Shown: piece after piece, positions 24,844-35,498 of the stretch | How positions within the stretch are numbered: the first letter of the stretch is position 1 | How the letters are laid out: each line of letters opens with the position of its first letter | Assembly: GCF_963855985.1 (NCBI RefSeq) | Contig: NC_087119.1 | Coordinates: 8,038,001-8,102,000, forward strand | Source of the DNA: Ostrinia nubilalis | Lineage: Eukaryota > Arthropoda > Insecta > Lepidoptera > Crambidae | Reading direction: 5' to 3' | DNA: 64,000 nt | Notes under the pieces: model-generated | The model's input: the letters and a program-made list of their open reading frames with translations, nothing else | What the model was told of the DNA's origin: nothing | Database searches by the model: none | Made by a program: the position numbers and the translations under genes

Positions 24844-26091
24844 TACACCGTGTTACTTTGCATTCTTGCCATATTCACAGAGATAAAAGTAGGGAACAAT
24901 ACCTATTATTTAAGATAAACAAGAGACTCCCATAAAGAAAGTACACTAAGATTTTAGTAAATTTGGTTTTTCAGTACAAATTGGAATAAACCCATTTTGT
25001 CTCGCACGTTCTACAGGTGCAAGTGGAATAAACCTAGTGGGCGTGGCCTAGTTCTTAATAATCTGTTGTTTTATGGCTCTGGGTACCATCCTTTTTATCC
25101 AGTCATAATAATTATTTTAAATAATACTCTTCAGTTGATTTCAGATTTTCCTTTCTACTTTACGGGCTTAGGACCGTCAAAAATACGTAACAATTATTAG
25201 GGTTTTAATTAATTTTAACATTGTACCCTATTTTTACAAATTAATAAATTAAGTATGAAATGAAATCACCTTATTCACAATTAATTATTTATTGATAGGT
25301 TCCTACTTACAAAGTTTACGTACTGCGAAGCAAGTGTTCAAAGTGTCCTCCGTTCTGATGAAGGCACAGTCTAGCACGGCGAAGCGTAGGTTTTTCGCTT
25401 TAGTTTTCGCAACACATAAACGTTTTGTCTCACAGTTTCACTAAAACATTCCTTTCATGTAACGCGTTTACACTGTTTATCTCTTCTGCGCATACCAGTC
25501 GTTTCAAGTCACTCCAAAAATCCATTGGTGTCAGGTCCGAGGATCGTGGTGGCCAAGCTACTGGACCCCTCGTCCAATCCACTGTTCACCAAACGTATTA
25601 TTCGCGCACTTGACGTCCTTATTGTGGGGGAGCACCATCCTGCTGGTAGTAGAGCATTTGGTGTAACGCTAAGGGTACGTCATCAAGCATTTCGTCTTAA
25701 GACGTCTTGCAGACACTCCAAGCACCATTTTGAATTAAATTATTCGTTGTTTGAATACACTTCAGACATTTTTGTATTATTTTTAACGTGATTTGTGATT
25801 GATGGATTTCTCAGTTTTTTACAAGTGTCAAAAAGACATTTTTAAGACAATAGATTGCAATAGATATTTAAAAATACAATAAAAAGTAAAAAAGTCTTCA
25901 TCGCCATCGCCAACAAGTGATGTGCATGCGTTACGATAATTAGTGATGTGTTTAACAGATTGTCGATAAAATAAAATACTCAAGATTAAAAAAAAAAAAT
26001 TTCGGGCATTATTTTTTTACGGATTTGTGTTCAGTATCAGTAATATAGTAACCTCTGTAAATATGGCAAGAATGCAAAGTAACACCCTGTA
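24844..26091 (-). mobile_element. Mariner-like element, decayed transposase
   Basis: Inverted ends gtgttactttgcattcttgc with TA flanks. On the - strand about 25320-25590 it reads WPPRSSDLTPMDF, then ALHQNGGHFEHLL-like segments, the C-terminal hallmark of a mariner-related transposase, with frameshifts. The N-terminal half is not recognisable, so it is dead. Confidence 0.75.
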
Positions 26092-26389
26092 TATCAAGAA
26101 TTAAAGCATGTGCGTATGTCTCTATTTTGAAATGCGCTGAAATTACAGCTTTTCAGGAACTACCCTATTAATCGCCTTCGTTACGCGCGATTGTAAACCA
26201 ATATCCGACCATAAGCGTTATGCATCAGTCAGTTGAGATTACAGCCACACTGTTTGTTGGCTTTTGCTATGCATTTGTCAGTGCACACATAAGGTTTGCA
26301 TTTTACGATCGACTTCAAACACTCTTTTATGTTAAAAGATCATGATTGATTTTATTTCTATTTTAAAGGGGAGCTGAAATTATGTTAGC

Positions 26390-27648
26390 TGTCCCTGTCC
26401 TGTAACGGTTATCAGTGCAGCATCGATGATGAAAACTAATTGTATAATAAAAAGGTAAGTTGTACAACAAGTACTCAATCTAGCATTTAACAACAGTTCC
26501 ATTTAAATTGTAGCTTCTATTGAGTGACTACATGGAATACACGGATAGTTGTCATTTAAGAAACCAGCCATTAATATTATACATTTAAAAAAGAAATATA
26601 ATAGATAACTTAATTCTCTATTTATACACTACAAATAAATCTTACCTAGCTACAAATTATGTACAGCTCCTTAAAATTATAGTTTTCCTTACGTTATCTT
26701 ACATAAATATGACTATGTTTCGCATTTGTTTTTTTGAAGTCTCTTCCGCAAGCACACGTTTTTTTTAGATTTTGCACTTGTATTTGACTCTACAGTACTT
26801 GTAGTATTTGACTCTAAACTCGTATTTGTCCATACACGACTCGTGTCGACCAAACTTGGGCGGCACGGAGCTGCAAAGAAAAAACAAAAGCGGATAAGCA
26901 TCAACATCGAGCACAGACAATAATGTTCGTTACCTTTTGCCAATTCGCTCGGCATCGGTGCACGCCAGCCAACCTTGTGGTGTCAACCACCCAACAATTT
27001 CGCTTTGCACTGAAACACTAACTACTATTTGGGGTTTAGCAGTTCTTTATTGCAGTTAAATTAAAGTAACTTTATTTAATTTTGTGTGTGCATTCCATTT
27101 AGATTAATCGGTATGTATTTGTGAATAAAAACATCATTAAGGAAGTAAGGCACATTTTATTTATAAAAAATATAAGATATATCAGTACATATCATCTATT
27201 ACAATTATATCACAGCTGCAACTATACATTACTGACTAAAAAGTTTTAAGTACGGTAACAACATGAACACAAAAAAATATGATTTAAATTAATAAATATG
27301 CATTGGGTATTTAAAAATACATTAGTATAAAATCAGGTACATATAACATTAATTGATAAAAACAATGGTAACGCAAGTCTAAATGTATGTACATATTGGA
27401 AGGAATTATGAGGAAAATGGAATTGTATAGCGGGACCAAAATTCAGGAAACCGATGGCATAATAAGTAGAAAGTGGAAGTATAACATTGTAACCGCAGAA
27501 GATCAACACAAGAAAATGTTATTTACATTATTATTTACACAATATGAATGACATTGCTGTCCAATCGGGGTTTAAAAGGCACGCGATCATGCCGATGAGG
27601 TAATAGCGGTGTTAAGGCACGCGGTTATGCCGAGTGCAAATACTGTCG
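26390..27648. repeat. Copy 1 of a 1-kb duplicated segment
   Basis: It shares collinear blocks with 53930-54925: cagcatcgatgat near the left end; ttcgctttgcactgaaac near 27000; aagtaaggcacattttat near 27143; actaaaaagttttaag near 27234; atgaatgacatt near 27543; and aaggcacgcgatcatgcc followed by ggtgttaaggcacgcggt near 27580-27630. A possible splice-like pair on the - strand (exon 26934-27009, exon 26713-26870) is open in more than one frame and matches no protein I know. It could be an old gene fragment or a non-autonomous transposon. Confidence 0.55.
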
Positions 27649-27651
27649 ATG

Positions 27652-28142
27652 TATCGGGTGTCCCAAAATTAACGCAAGATTTGAATTAAATAGAAAACAC
27701 AGTTTTTAGTCTTTTGATTATAATTTTTTTATTGAATCATAAAGTACACAGGATATTGTTATTTATGGAATAAAACATCGGGAAAATGGCCTCCACCGCT
27801 TCCAGGTGATATTCTCTCGTTTCGGTGGTTAGAATTGGCTTCCTACATCGTGTGATTTAACACCATTAGATTTCTTTTCATGGGGTTATTTTAGATCACA
27901 GGTCTATGTCAACAAGCCCGTTACAACAACGAAATTCAGCCACATTATGTAAAATGGTCATAGAAATTTAACGGTTGCGTATGTATGCAAAACCGTGGAG
28001 TTTAACCGTTTTTCCGATGTGTTATTCCTTAAATATCCTATCCTATGTACTTTATGATTCAATAAAAAAATTACAATCAAAAGACTAAAAACTGTGTTTT
28101 CTATTTAATTCGAATCTTGCGTTAATTTTGGGACATCCTTTA
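27652..28142 (+). mobile_element. Deleted mariner-like element
   Basis: Long inverted ends (about 95 bp; gggtgtcccaaaattaacgc at left). A short internal remnant reads SCDLTPLDFFSWGYFRSQVY, the C-terminal transposase signature. Most of the gene is deleted. Confidence 0.7.
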
Positions 28143-28401
28143 TATTGGAGAACTAGAATATCACAAAAACTGCCCTAGCCATAAATAAATCGCGTCGTTT
28201 TGCGGGACTCGTACAAAAACAATGCCATGTTGTTATTTTTGTGTGTGTGGTTATATCACGTAAAACGACGTGGTCTCAGTTTTAGTGTAGTGGCTGCCTG
28301 ACTTGTATTCTTGGCATTGTAACTAAATACATACATAAGTAAACAACCTGCTGTAAAAATGTGGGGAATGTCTTGGTGATTGTTTTCTTTTTTTGTGTCA
28401 G

Positions 28402-29156
28402 ATATCATTGAGGAAGCGAACATCAATCGCCTCTCCAGCTTTGAGGAACCTACGCTCAATCGCCTCTCCAGCTCTGAGAAAATTTTAATCAATCGCCTCT
28501 CCATCTCTGAGGGAGCTAAGATCAATCGCCTCTCCAGCCCTGAGGAAGCGAACATCAATCGCCTCTCCAGCTCTGAGGGAGCTAAAATCAATCTCCTCTA
28601 CAGCCCTGAGGAAGCTTCGATCAATCGCCACTCCAGCTCGGAGGGAACAAGATCAATCTCTTCTACAGCCCTGAGGAAGCTTCTTTCAATCGCCTCTCCA
28701 GCTCGGAGGGAGCAAGATCAATCGCCTCTACAGCCCTGAGGAAGCTTCGATCAATCGCCTCTCCAGCTCGGAGGGAACAAGATCAATCGCCTCTACAGCC
28801 CTGAGGAAGCTTCGATCAATCGCCTCTCCAGCTCTGAGGGAGCTAAGATCAATCGCCTCTACAGCCCTGAGGAAGCTTCGATCAATCGCCTCTCCAGCTC
28901 GGAGGGAGCAAGATCAATCGCCTCTACAGCCCTGAGGAAGCTTCGATCAATCGCCTCTCCAGCTCTGAGGGAGCTAAGATCAATCGCCTCTACAGCCCTG
29001 AGGAAGCTTCGATCAATCGCCTCTCCAGCTCGGAGGGAGCAAGATCAATCGCCTCTACAGCCCTGAGGAAGCTTCGATCAATCGCCTCTCCTGCTCGGAG
29101 GGAGCAAGATCAATCTCCTCTACAGCTCTGAGAAATCTAAGATCAATCGCCTCCCT
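28402..29156. repeat. 33/66-bp minisatellite with an 11-residue reading
   Basis: About 22 units of 32-33 bp, alternating two types into 65-66-bp dimers (atcaatcgcctctccagctc; atcaatcgcctctacagccc). The first eight units keep one frame reading INRLSS(S/P)E(E/G)A(K/N). From about 28650 single-base losses in units shift the frame, so it is not one long protein. An acceptor-like ttttgtgtcag stands just before it (28389-28399). No domain is known to me. Confidence 0.85.
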
Positions 29157-29860
29157 TAACTGAGCTCTCTACACTGCGGGAATCGAGTATGGGCGGTGGA
29201 GTAAACGAGGCAAGCTGACTTGGGTAGAGCACTTGTACAACCCCGGCCAGCAGAGCCAGCTCCATGATCTGTCAGTGGAGGTCAGAGCTGGTTTGTAGTT
29301 TCTGGCCGCCCTATAAGACCTCCCATGGATCACAGACTGCGAGCATTTATGACCTCGCCCGATCTTCGGCGGCCGATTCCAGTTGTTAAGGCCCGCTTCG
29401 CCTCTACATAGGTGGTGTGAAGGAAAGCTTCATTTTACGGGGCTCGTAATCGAAGCGTCGGCTACCAGTGTACGTCCATCTGGTGGCAATGCGTGCGGTC
29501 CGCAGCTCTGCCAGTTCGCTAACCATCAATAGACAGCATGACGAGGGAGGGGGCGGCGTCGAAGGCATTCTGACATCTCACACCTCAGTCAGCGATTATC
29601 TTAATTGGGCGGCCGCCATGTCGATGTCCGGCATTACCGCGGATGGCTCAAGCCATCTGTATAGAACGTTAGTGGAGGTTTCTCATGCCTCCGACTTAAT
29701 TAATATTCGGATCATCCAGAATTAGCGACCTGGTGAAGACACCCTCCGTACTACTGCCTCCCAAAATATCAAGAAAAGCCTCGAATTCTTCGGCAACAGG
29801 TTTTGGGGAGAACAGAAAAAGGGTGCGTGCATTCTAGTTTCAACAATATACAATTACAAC
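29157..29860. other. GC-rich block after the minisatellite
   Basis: Markedly richer in G+C than the surrounding DNA and not repetitive within the window. The + strand has an 85-codon frame (29468-29725) without recognisable motifs. It may be a fragment of a retroelement leader or gene. No splice chain could be built. Confidence 0.3.
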
Positions 29861-30990
29861 GTTTTGTGTTTTCTGTCACGGTTTTTATTTTTATTAATTA
29901 AAAAGGGGTTGTGTTTTTGGTAATTTCTACTCGTACCATAAATCTCGTTGTCGGTAAACGGTCAGGTAAAAATTGTGGCCTTATGTCTTGATTCAATGTA
30001 AATTCTGCTTCCAAACAACAAGATGGAAGATTGATTACATATGTACGAACATTCGCAATTGCATTGAAAATCGCATAGCCTTCTTACATTATAAGCTTAA
30101 CTGCCTAGCTATTTTTGAACAAAACAATTGTGACAAAAATTAAATCATAAATACCGATACCAGCGACAAGGGTGGCGAAGCGACACTGCGAATGTTGCTA
30201 GTTACGCAAAATTTAAAGTAACTAAATAGAAAGCCAGCGGCGGCGCCCGCTGTCGCTGTTGCTTGTCGCCAGTGCCGGACGTAAATTCTATCAAACGTTT
30301 ATTTCTCATCATTATACTGGAAAAACTTTGAGAAACGTTAATTGTTCAAAAACCACAACATTCTATGGAAAATTTTTAACTGACAAATGTTTTGCAAATT
30401 GTCAACGATTCCAGAGCGTGTATATTCATTTTAATAATACATTTGTTTAAAAAAATTATTACTTTACACTTGCACACTTAACACTACACATTTATGTTGT
30501 TATAAATTGCTTCTTTGCTCTCAATAAGACGCAGCACATTTGACCTAGCAAATACATACAGGTACCTACCTAGCTTAATGTCACATATAATTGCTACAGT
30601 GAAATAAGATGTAGCAAACCGTTTTGTACAAAAATAGCACACCTTAAAATTAATATGAAACACCAAATGCGCGCCCCCATTACGCGCGAGGCTAGCGTCA
30701 ACTCTTATAAACGTACAGCACAGCATATCTACCTTTTTTTTTTTTTTCGAAAATTAACATCTACCACGGTAGATGCCACAATCGTTAACTTATGGATAAG
30801 TATAGACTAGGCTCTAGTCACTAGAGCATTTCTATGTAATGTAGCGAATAGCACAATACAGGTAAAAATGTACGACGTTTTCGTGAAGGGATGATACACT
30901 ACATTTCATAGAGGGGCTCGTTGTTCTGTTATAAGTAAATGCTCTAGCTAGTCTATACTCAATGTGCCGTTATACATTGTATATGTTGTA
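29861..30990. other. Intergenic, nothing recognised
   Basis: AT-rich, with one short GC-rich patch near 30235-30285. No exon supported. Confidence 0.35.
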
Positions 30991-32116
30991 GTCAAAACTC
31001 TTAAGAGCGTTTACGCCGTTTGGCGCAAAAACAGTACTTTTTCAACTCGTTACAATCATTAACCAGTAATACTACAAATATGTTATAGGCATAAATAGTT
31101 AGGCAATTTAGTCGTCTAAATAGTTAATTGAGAAAATATTGCGATTAGTTTAGTATTTAAGAATTCTATCAAGATAAGTCCACACAGGTTTTGTAAATTT
31201 CCACTTTAGCGTCAGTTTACAAGCTGAAATTTTTATAAAAATACTGTGAAAACGATTTAACAAACATTTATATCCTATAGCATAGATCCATGGGCAAATA
31301 GTTATCTGAGAATTTTTTTAGATTTAAGCATTTTACAATAAGAAATCACAAATTAAAAGAACGTGAAATACTCAAAAATCAAAGTGATTTTTTCACCAAT
31401 ATTCTTCCTTTATTCAGCATAAAAATAGCTTAATATAATAAAACAACATCTTCTTTAAAATATTTACTTTGAAACGATATTTAATTCATTGTTATTGTTT
31501 TGCTATAAACATTTGAAAACTATTAAAAAACGCCGCGCGCGACTCATTTCCAATGATGCCCCTTGAAACGCCGCGCTTCGCGTAAACGCTCTTAATCGGT
31601 CAAAACCACATTAGACTGCAAAAAATCAGTCGAAAGTGGTTTTGACTGATGTCATTGGTCAATATGACCAAGAGCGTTAGTCAAAACCACTATTGAGTGC
31701 AAGCATTTTATTTAACTGACCGAACAAATAAATAAACGACTTATCTTTTACCTGACGAATACCTAGCAACATTACTGATGTACCTAAGTTAGGTGTGATC
31801 ATTTTGTATGCACAAATCACAAAAATGTTACATTTTAAAATGTTTTTAACACATTTTTCATGATTTCCGAGTAATTTTCACTAATTATAACACTTTTTAT
31901 GAATTTTGACTAATTGGTAAAATTATAAATCAGGCGAAACCACTTTTGACAGATTTTGGCACTCAAAAGTGGTTTTGACTAACGCTCTTGGTCAAATCGA
32001 AACCACTTTTGACTGGAAAAATCAGTCATAAGTAATATTGACCAAGGGCATCAGTCAAAATCACTTTTGACTGATTATTGCAGTCAAAATGGTTTTGACC
32101 GATTATGAGTTTTGAC
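30991..32116. mobile_element. TIR element with 4-bp TGTA duplication and many internal repeats
   Basis: Ends gtcaaaactc and gagttttgac, flanked by tgta at 30987-30990 and 32117-32120. Inside, copies of (a)gtcaaaaccactttt in both orientations cluster at 31590-31700 and 31935-32100. An agagcgtttacgc motif is inverted at 31010 and 31580. Non-coding. Superfamily unknown. Confidence 0.6.
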
Positions 32117-32272
32117 TGTAACATATTATTAGACGTAATTAAATGTTAAGAAATCTTAGCCGCACTGCTTAGTGGGGACGCGCCTACCAATTATCAAATT
32201 ATCTTACAAATACTGGCGCGTCAAGACCACATAGGGTTGTAGTAGTTTGAAGGACATAAGTCAGACTGCCTA

Positions 32273-32581
32273 TACAGGGTGGAAACGATAAGTTTAGTGA
32301 TCTGACTCGATTATTTCTAAACTAATCTATAATATCTAAAAACTGGTCTGGTCCTGTAAATGCTTCACGAGCTCTACAAACGGAATAACTGGATCGTTTA
32401 CGTATTCATCTTCCATACATTTAGTAAATTGAATTTTTGGATAGATCCAGTTTATCATGACAATGTAATACCGATAGATAAGTTCGTGAAGCACTTTGGG
32501 GACACAGTAACCAGTTTTTAGATATCTTGTATAGTTTAGATAATCGAGTGAGAACACCTGTCTTATCGTTTCCATCCTGTA
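32273..32581. mobile_element. TA-flanked MITE, 309 bp
   Basis: Ends TAcagggtggaaacgataag and cttatcgtttccatcctgTA. A second nested inversion (aaaaactggt/accagttttt) lies inside. Non-coding. Confidence 0.8.
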
Positions 32582-34590
32582 TAGCAAATAATTTGGAACC
32601 TTATATAGCAAATAATTTGAACCCTGTATAATATACGAAAATAAATACGTTAGTCATCATTTAGTGGAATGTTTGTTTGGAAATTGAAATTTGTTAATAA
32701 TGCATAATGCTATAACCTACATATTTTGTAAAAAAAATTTGACCTCTTTTTTGTGGATAAAAATAGGTCTAGTTTCATTTATTTTCGTATGTACACTTTA
32801 ACGTGACTCACACTGTATAATTCAGGTGTGGCCAACCGGTCGATCGCGACTATTAGTCCAGTCGATCGTGTCAAGGCAAAAAAAACTACATGATTGTGTA
32901 CTAAACTATGCTGTTCAATTTAAGATTTCAAGAAGTATTTAAGTGGTAGATCACCCAGGGTTTCGTTAGTAAACAGTAGGCCACCCCTGATATAATTATT
33001 ATTGCAATCGTAAGGTGATGTAAGTACTACCACAGAATACATAATAGTAGCAACAGAAATTGCACTCCTTTGTGTAGGATCAGATGCCGACATTTTAACG
33101 GTAATAATAATAATGCAAAATATCCAACGCACATGGTGCATTCGAAATCGCACCTTACTACTACGCTCACAAGAGCGCAATTTTTTTGTGTTCAGAATTG
33201 ATCTACCTCACAGCTCAAGCGTCAGGGTTGTATAAGCAAAGTAAAATAAATAAAAATTTAATTTTAAGAAGCATATTGTATTTACGATTGGTAAACTTTA
33301 ATCTAGTGGTGTTTGTATAATCGTACCATCTCTAAAGTACCTTTTAATAAACTTCAGTGTTACGATAATTCGAAATTGGCCAAACAGTTTTAAAAGGTGT
33401 AGTGTCGGAAAATAGACACGGTGAAGTAGTTTAATGTTTATATTAGCTAAAATATTTTTTTTGCTACAGTTTTTTGTCATAAGTATTTCAAAATTATTTA
33501 AGTGTAGTTTTTTTTAATTATTAATTTACTACAGTTAATTATTATTCCTAAATATTACGATTTTCCATTAAAGAAGGATAAAAGTGCTGTTGGAACAATA
33601 AACCTTGATTGTGACTATGATCGACCGAGCGTGTATAGAAATAAGCGTGTGCTCACAGGCGCGTGGCGGCCCTGACTGATTTGCAACTTGAAGTTGTCGC
33701 GCGCTGTAGGTAATTATCTCGGCCGGCATAGGCGAGTGACGGAGGCCTGGTACTACCACCAGTAAAAAAGCTATAACATAATCAGGTTTATAACTAAAAT
33801 TATATTCACAATGAGATTCCAAATAACCTATCTATCTACTGCCAGCTTTATAAGTGTTTAATAGCACCATTTATAATCTTATTTTTTATATAAAAATCAG
33901 TCTTACAACATTTTACTTTTAAATTATTATATTATACAGAGTATTTGATAGTTTCAGATATGTATGCGATCAGTTTGAGATCACACTTGTCATGATATAC
34001 CTACCTATTCTATTGAGATCTGCTAGATCCTTCAGATTTGTTACAAGACAGTAAATTTGAACCAATCTTTGTCCCAGTTAACGAACAAGAGGCAGTGGCC
34101 TCCTCACTACCGCATCATTCTTTTTTATTACATTTCCTAACTTCAATTAGAACATACACAATCAACACATTATTAAATTCACAATTTAAATGACACAAAG
34201 GCCGATTAATTTCCAGGCAGAAATTGGTTACATATTTACTTACTTGTTCAATTCAAATCAGTCTAATAATTTAATAACACAATAGTGTTAATCTGAGCAC
34301 AAAAATGTGCATCAGCCTTATAAAAATATAAAACATTACACATTTAATTCCATTTGGACTAATAAAACTAGTAAAGTATTCGCTTAGCAAGCTACAATAT
34401 TACTTATCATTATTTAAGGTTAACAAAACTCTTTGGATGGTAGGAACTTATAAAGTAATACTGATTATTGTAAAGCATCACTTGTGAACTCATTCTAAAC
34501 AAAAATATGTTAAAAAAAATACTGAATTAAAGTATAATGACGAGCATCATAAATATTATCTACAAGTAATGCTGTTTTTTTTTAAACTTA
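32582..34590. other. Intergenic, nothing recognised
   Basis: AT-rich. Short frames at 32920-33822 lack splice context and known motifs. Confidence 0.35.
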
Positions 34591-34706
34591 GGCTGAGTTG
34601 CACCACTTAACTTTGACCGTAACTTTAAGGATAACCGGTGTTTTTGTAAGGTGTTTGACAGATTTCTGACATTTGTTATAGCTAAAGTAAAATGGTGCAA
34701 CCCAGC
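34591..34706. mobile_element. Short MITE, GGTTGCACCA family, copy 2
   Basis: Ends ggctgagttgcaccac and atggtgcaacccagc; same family as 5317-5443. Confidence 0.7.
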
Positions 34707-34864
34707 TTTACACTATAGGCCAGTCAAAATTGACATCGAACACCGCGATGATTTATTTACTTTCACATGTCTGATAAAATTGATCCACTTCCCGGTTTCC
34801 CATTGAGCTGAAATTTTGGATGCATGTGTAAGTCGGATGACAATGCAATATTATGATGACATGG

Positions 34865-35330
34865 AGCTGATCTGATGATGAAGCTGGAAGGTAGCCATAG
34901 GAGCTCCGCAATAAAATAACACAAGCCTTTCGAGTTTGGGCTCGTTTAATTCTTATTCATGAGAATTTTAATCCTATATAGTAACCATCAGGGTCTGATG
35001 ATGGAGCAGGAAGGTGGCCATAGGAAACCCGCACTGAAACGACACAACCCTATCGAGTTTGGGCTCATTTAATTCGTATTGACGATAACTTAATGGTAAC
35101 CAGGGTCTGCTGATGGAGCCGGAAGGTGCTCATAGGAAATCCGCACTGAAATAACACAAGCCCGTCGAGTTTGGGTTCATTTAATTCGTATTGACGAGAA
35201 CTTCAATCCTATATGGTAACCAGGGTCTGATGATGAAGCCGGAAGGTAGCCATAGGAAATCCGCACTGAAACGACACAAGCCCATCGAGTTTGGGCTCAT
35301 TTCATCCGTATTGACGAGAACTTTTCGTTA
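34865..35330. repeat. Tandem repeat, four units of about 110-120 bp
   Basis: Each unit contains agggtctgatgatggagc (or a variant), ggaaggtagccatagga, cgagtttgggctcatttaat and gtattgacgagaactt. Related units recur at 41360-41560 in an intron of the ZC3H10-like gene and as a single piece at 1141-1180. It lies 170 bp past the stop codon of that gene, so it may be in or beyond the 3' UTR. Confidence 0.8.
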
Positions 35331-35498
35331 GTACTATATGTATACGATTAAATTATTTCGCTCCAGACTTGTGAAAGTAAATAAAAGCTTGTAATAAAAA
35401 AATAAAAAAGGCATCATTGTTATCACAGCAAGATTATCAATTGAGATCAGTCTTCTTTGCGTAACCGCCAGCCTTCAAAAGAGATTCATACCTCTTGG

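Noticed and set aside
26713..27009. Small cysteine-rich two-exon gene on the - strand
   Set aside because: The acceptor and donor look fair but several frames stay open, the joined phase is ambiguous, no family matches, and the second copy at 54.1 kb has stops. Kept only as a finding.
28402..29156. CRISPR-like array or long repeat protein
   Set aside because: Units are directly adjacent with no unique spacers, in a eukaryotic genome, and the frame is lost after about eight units.
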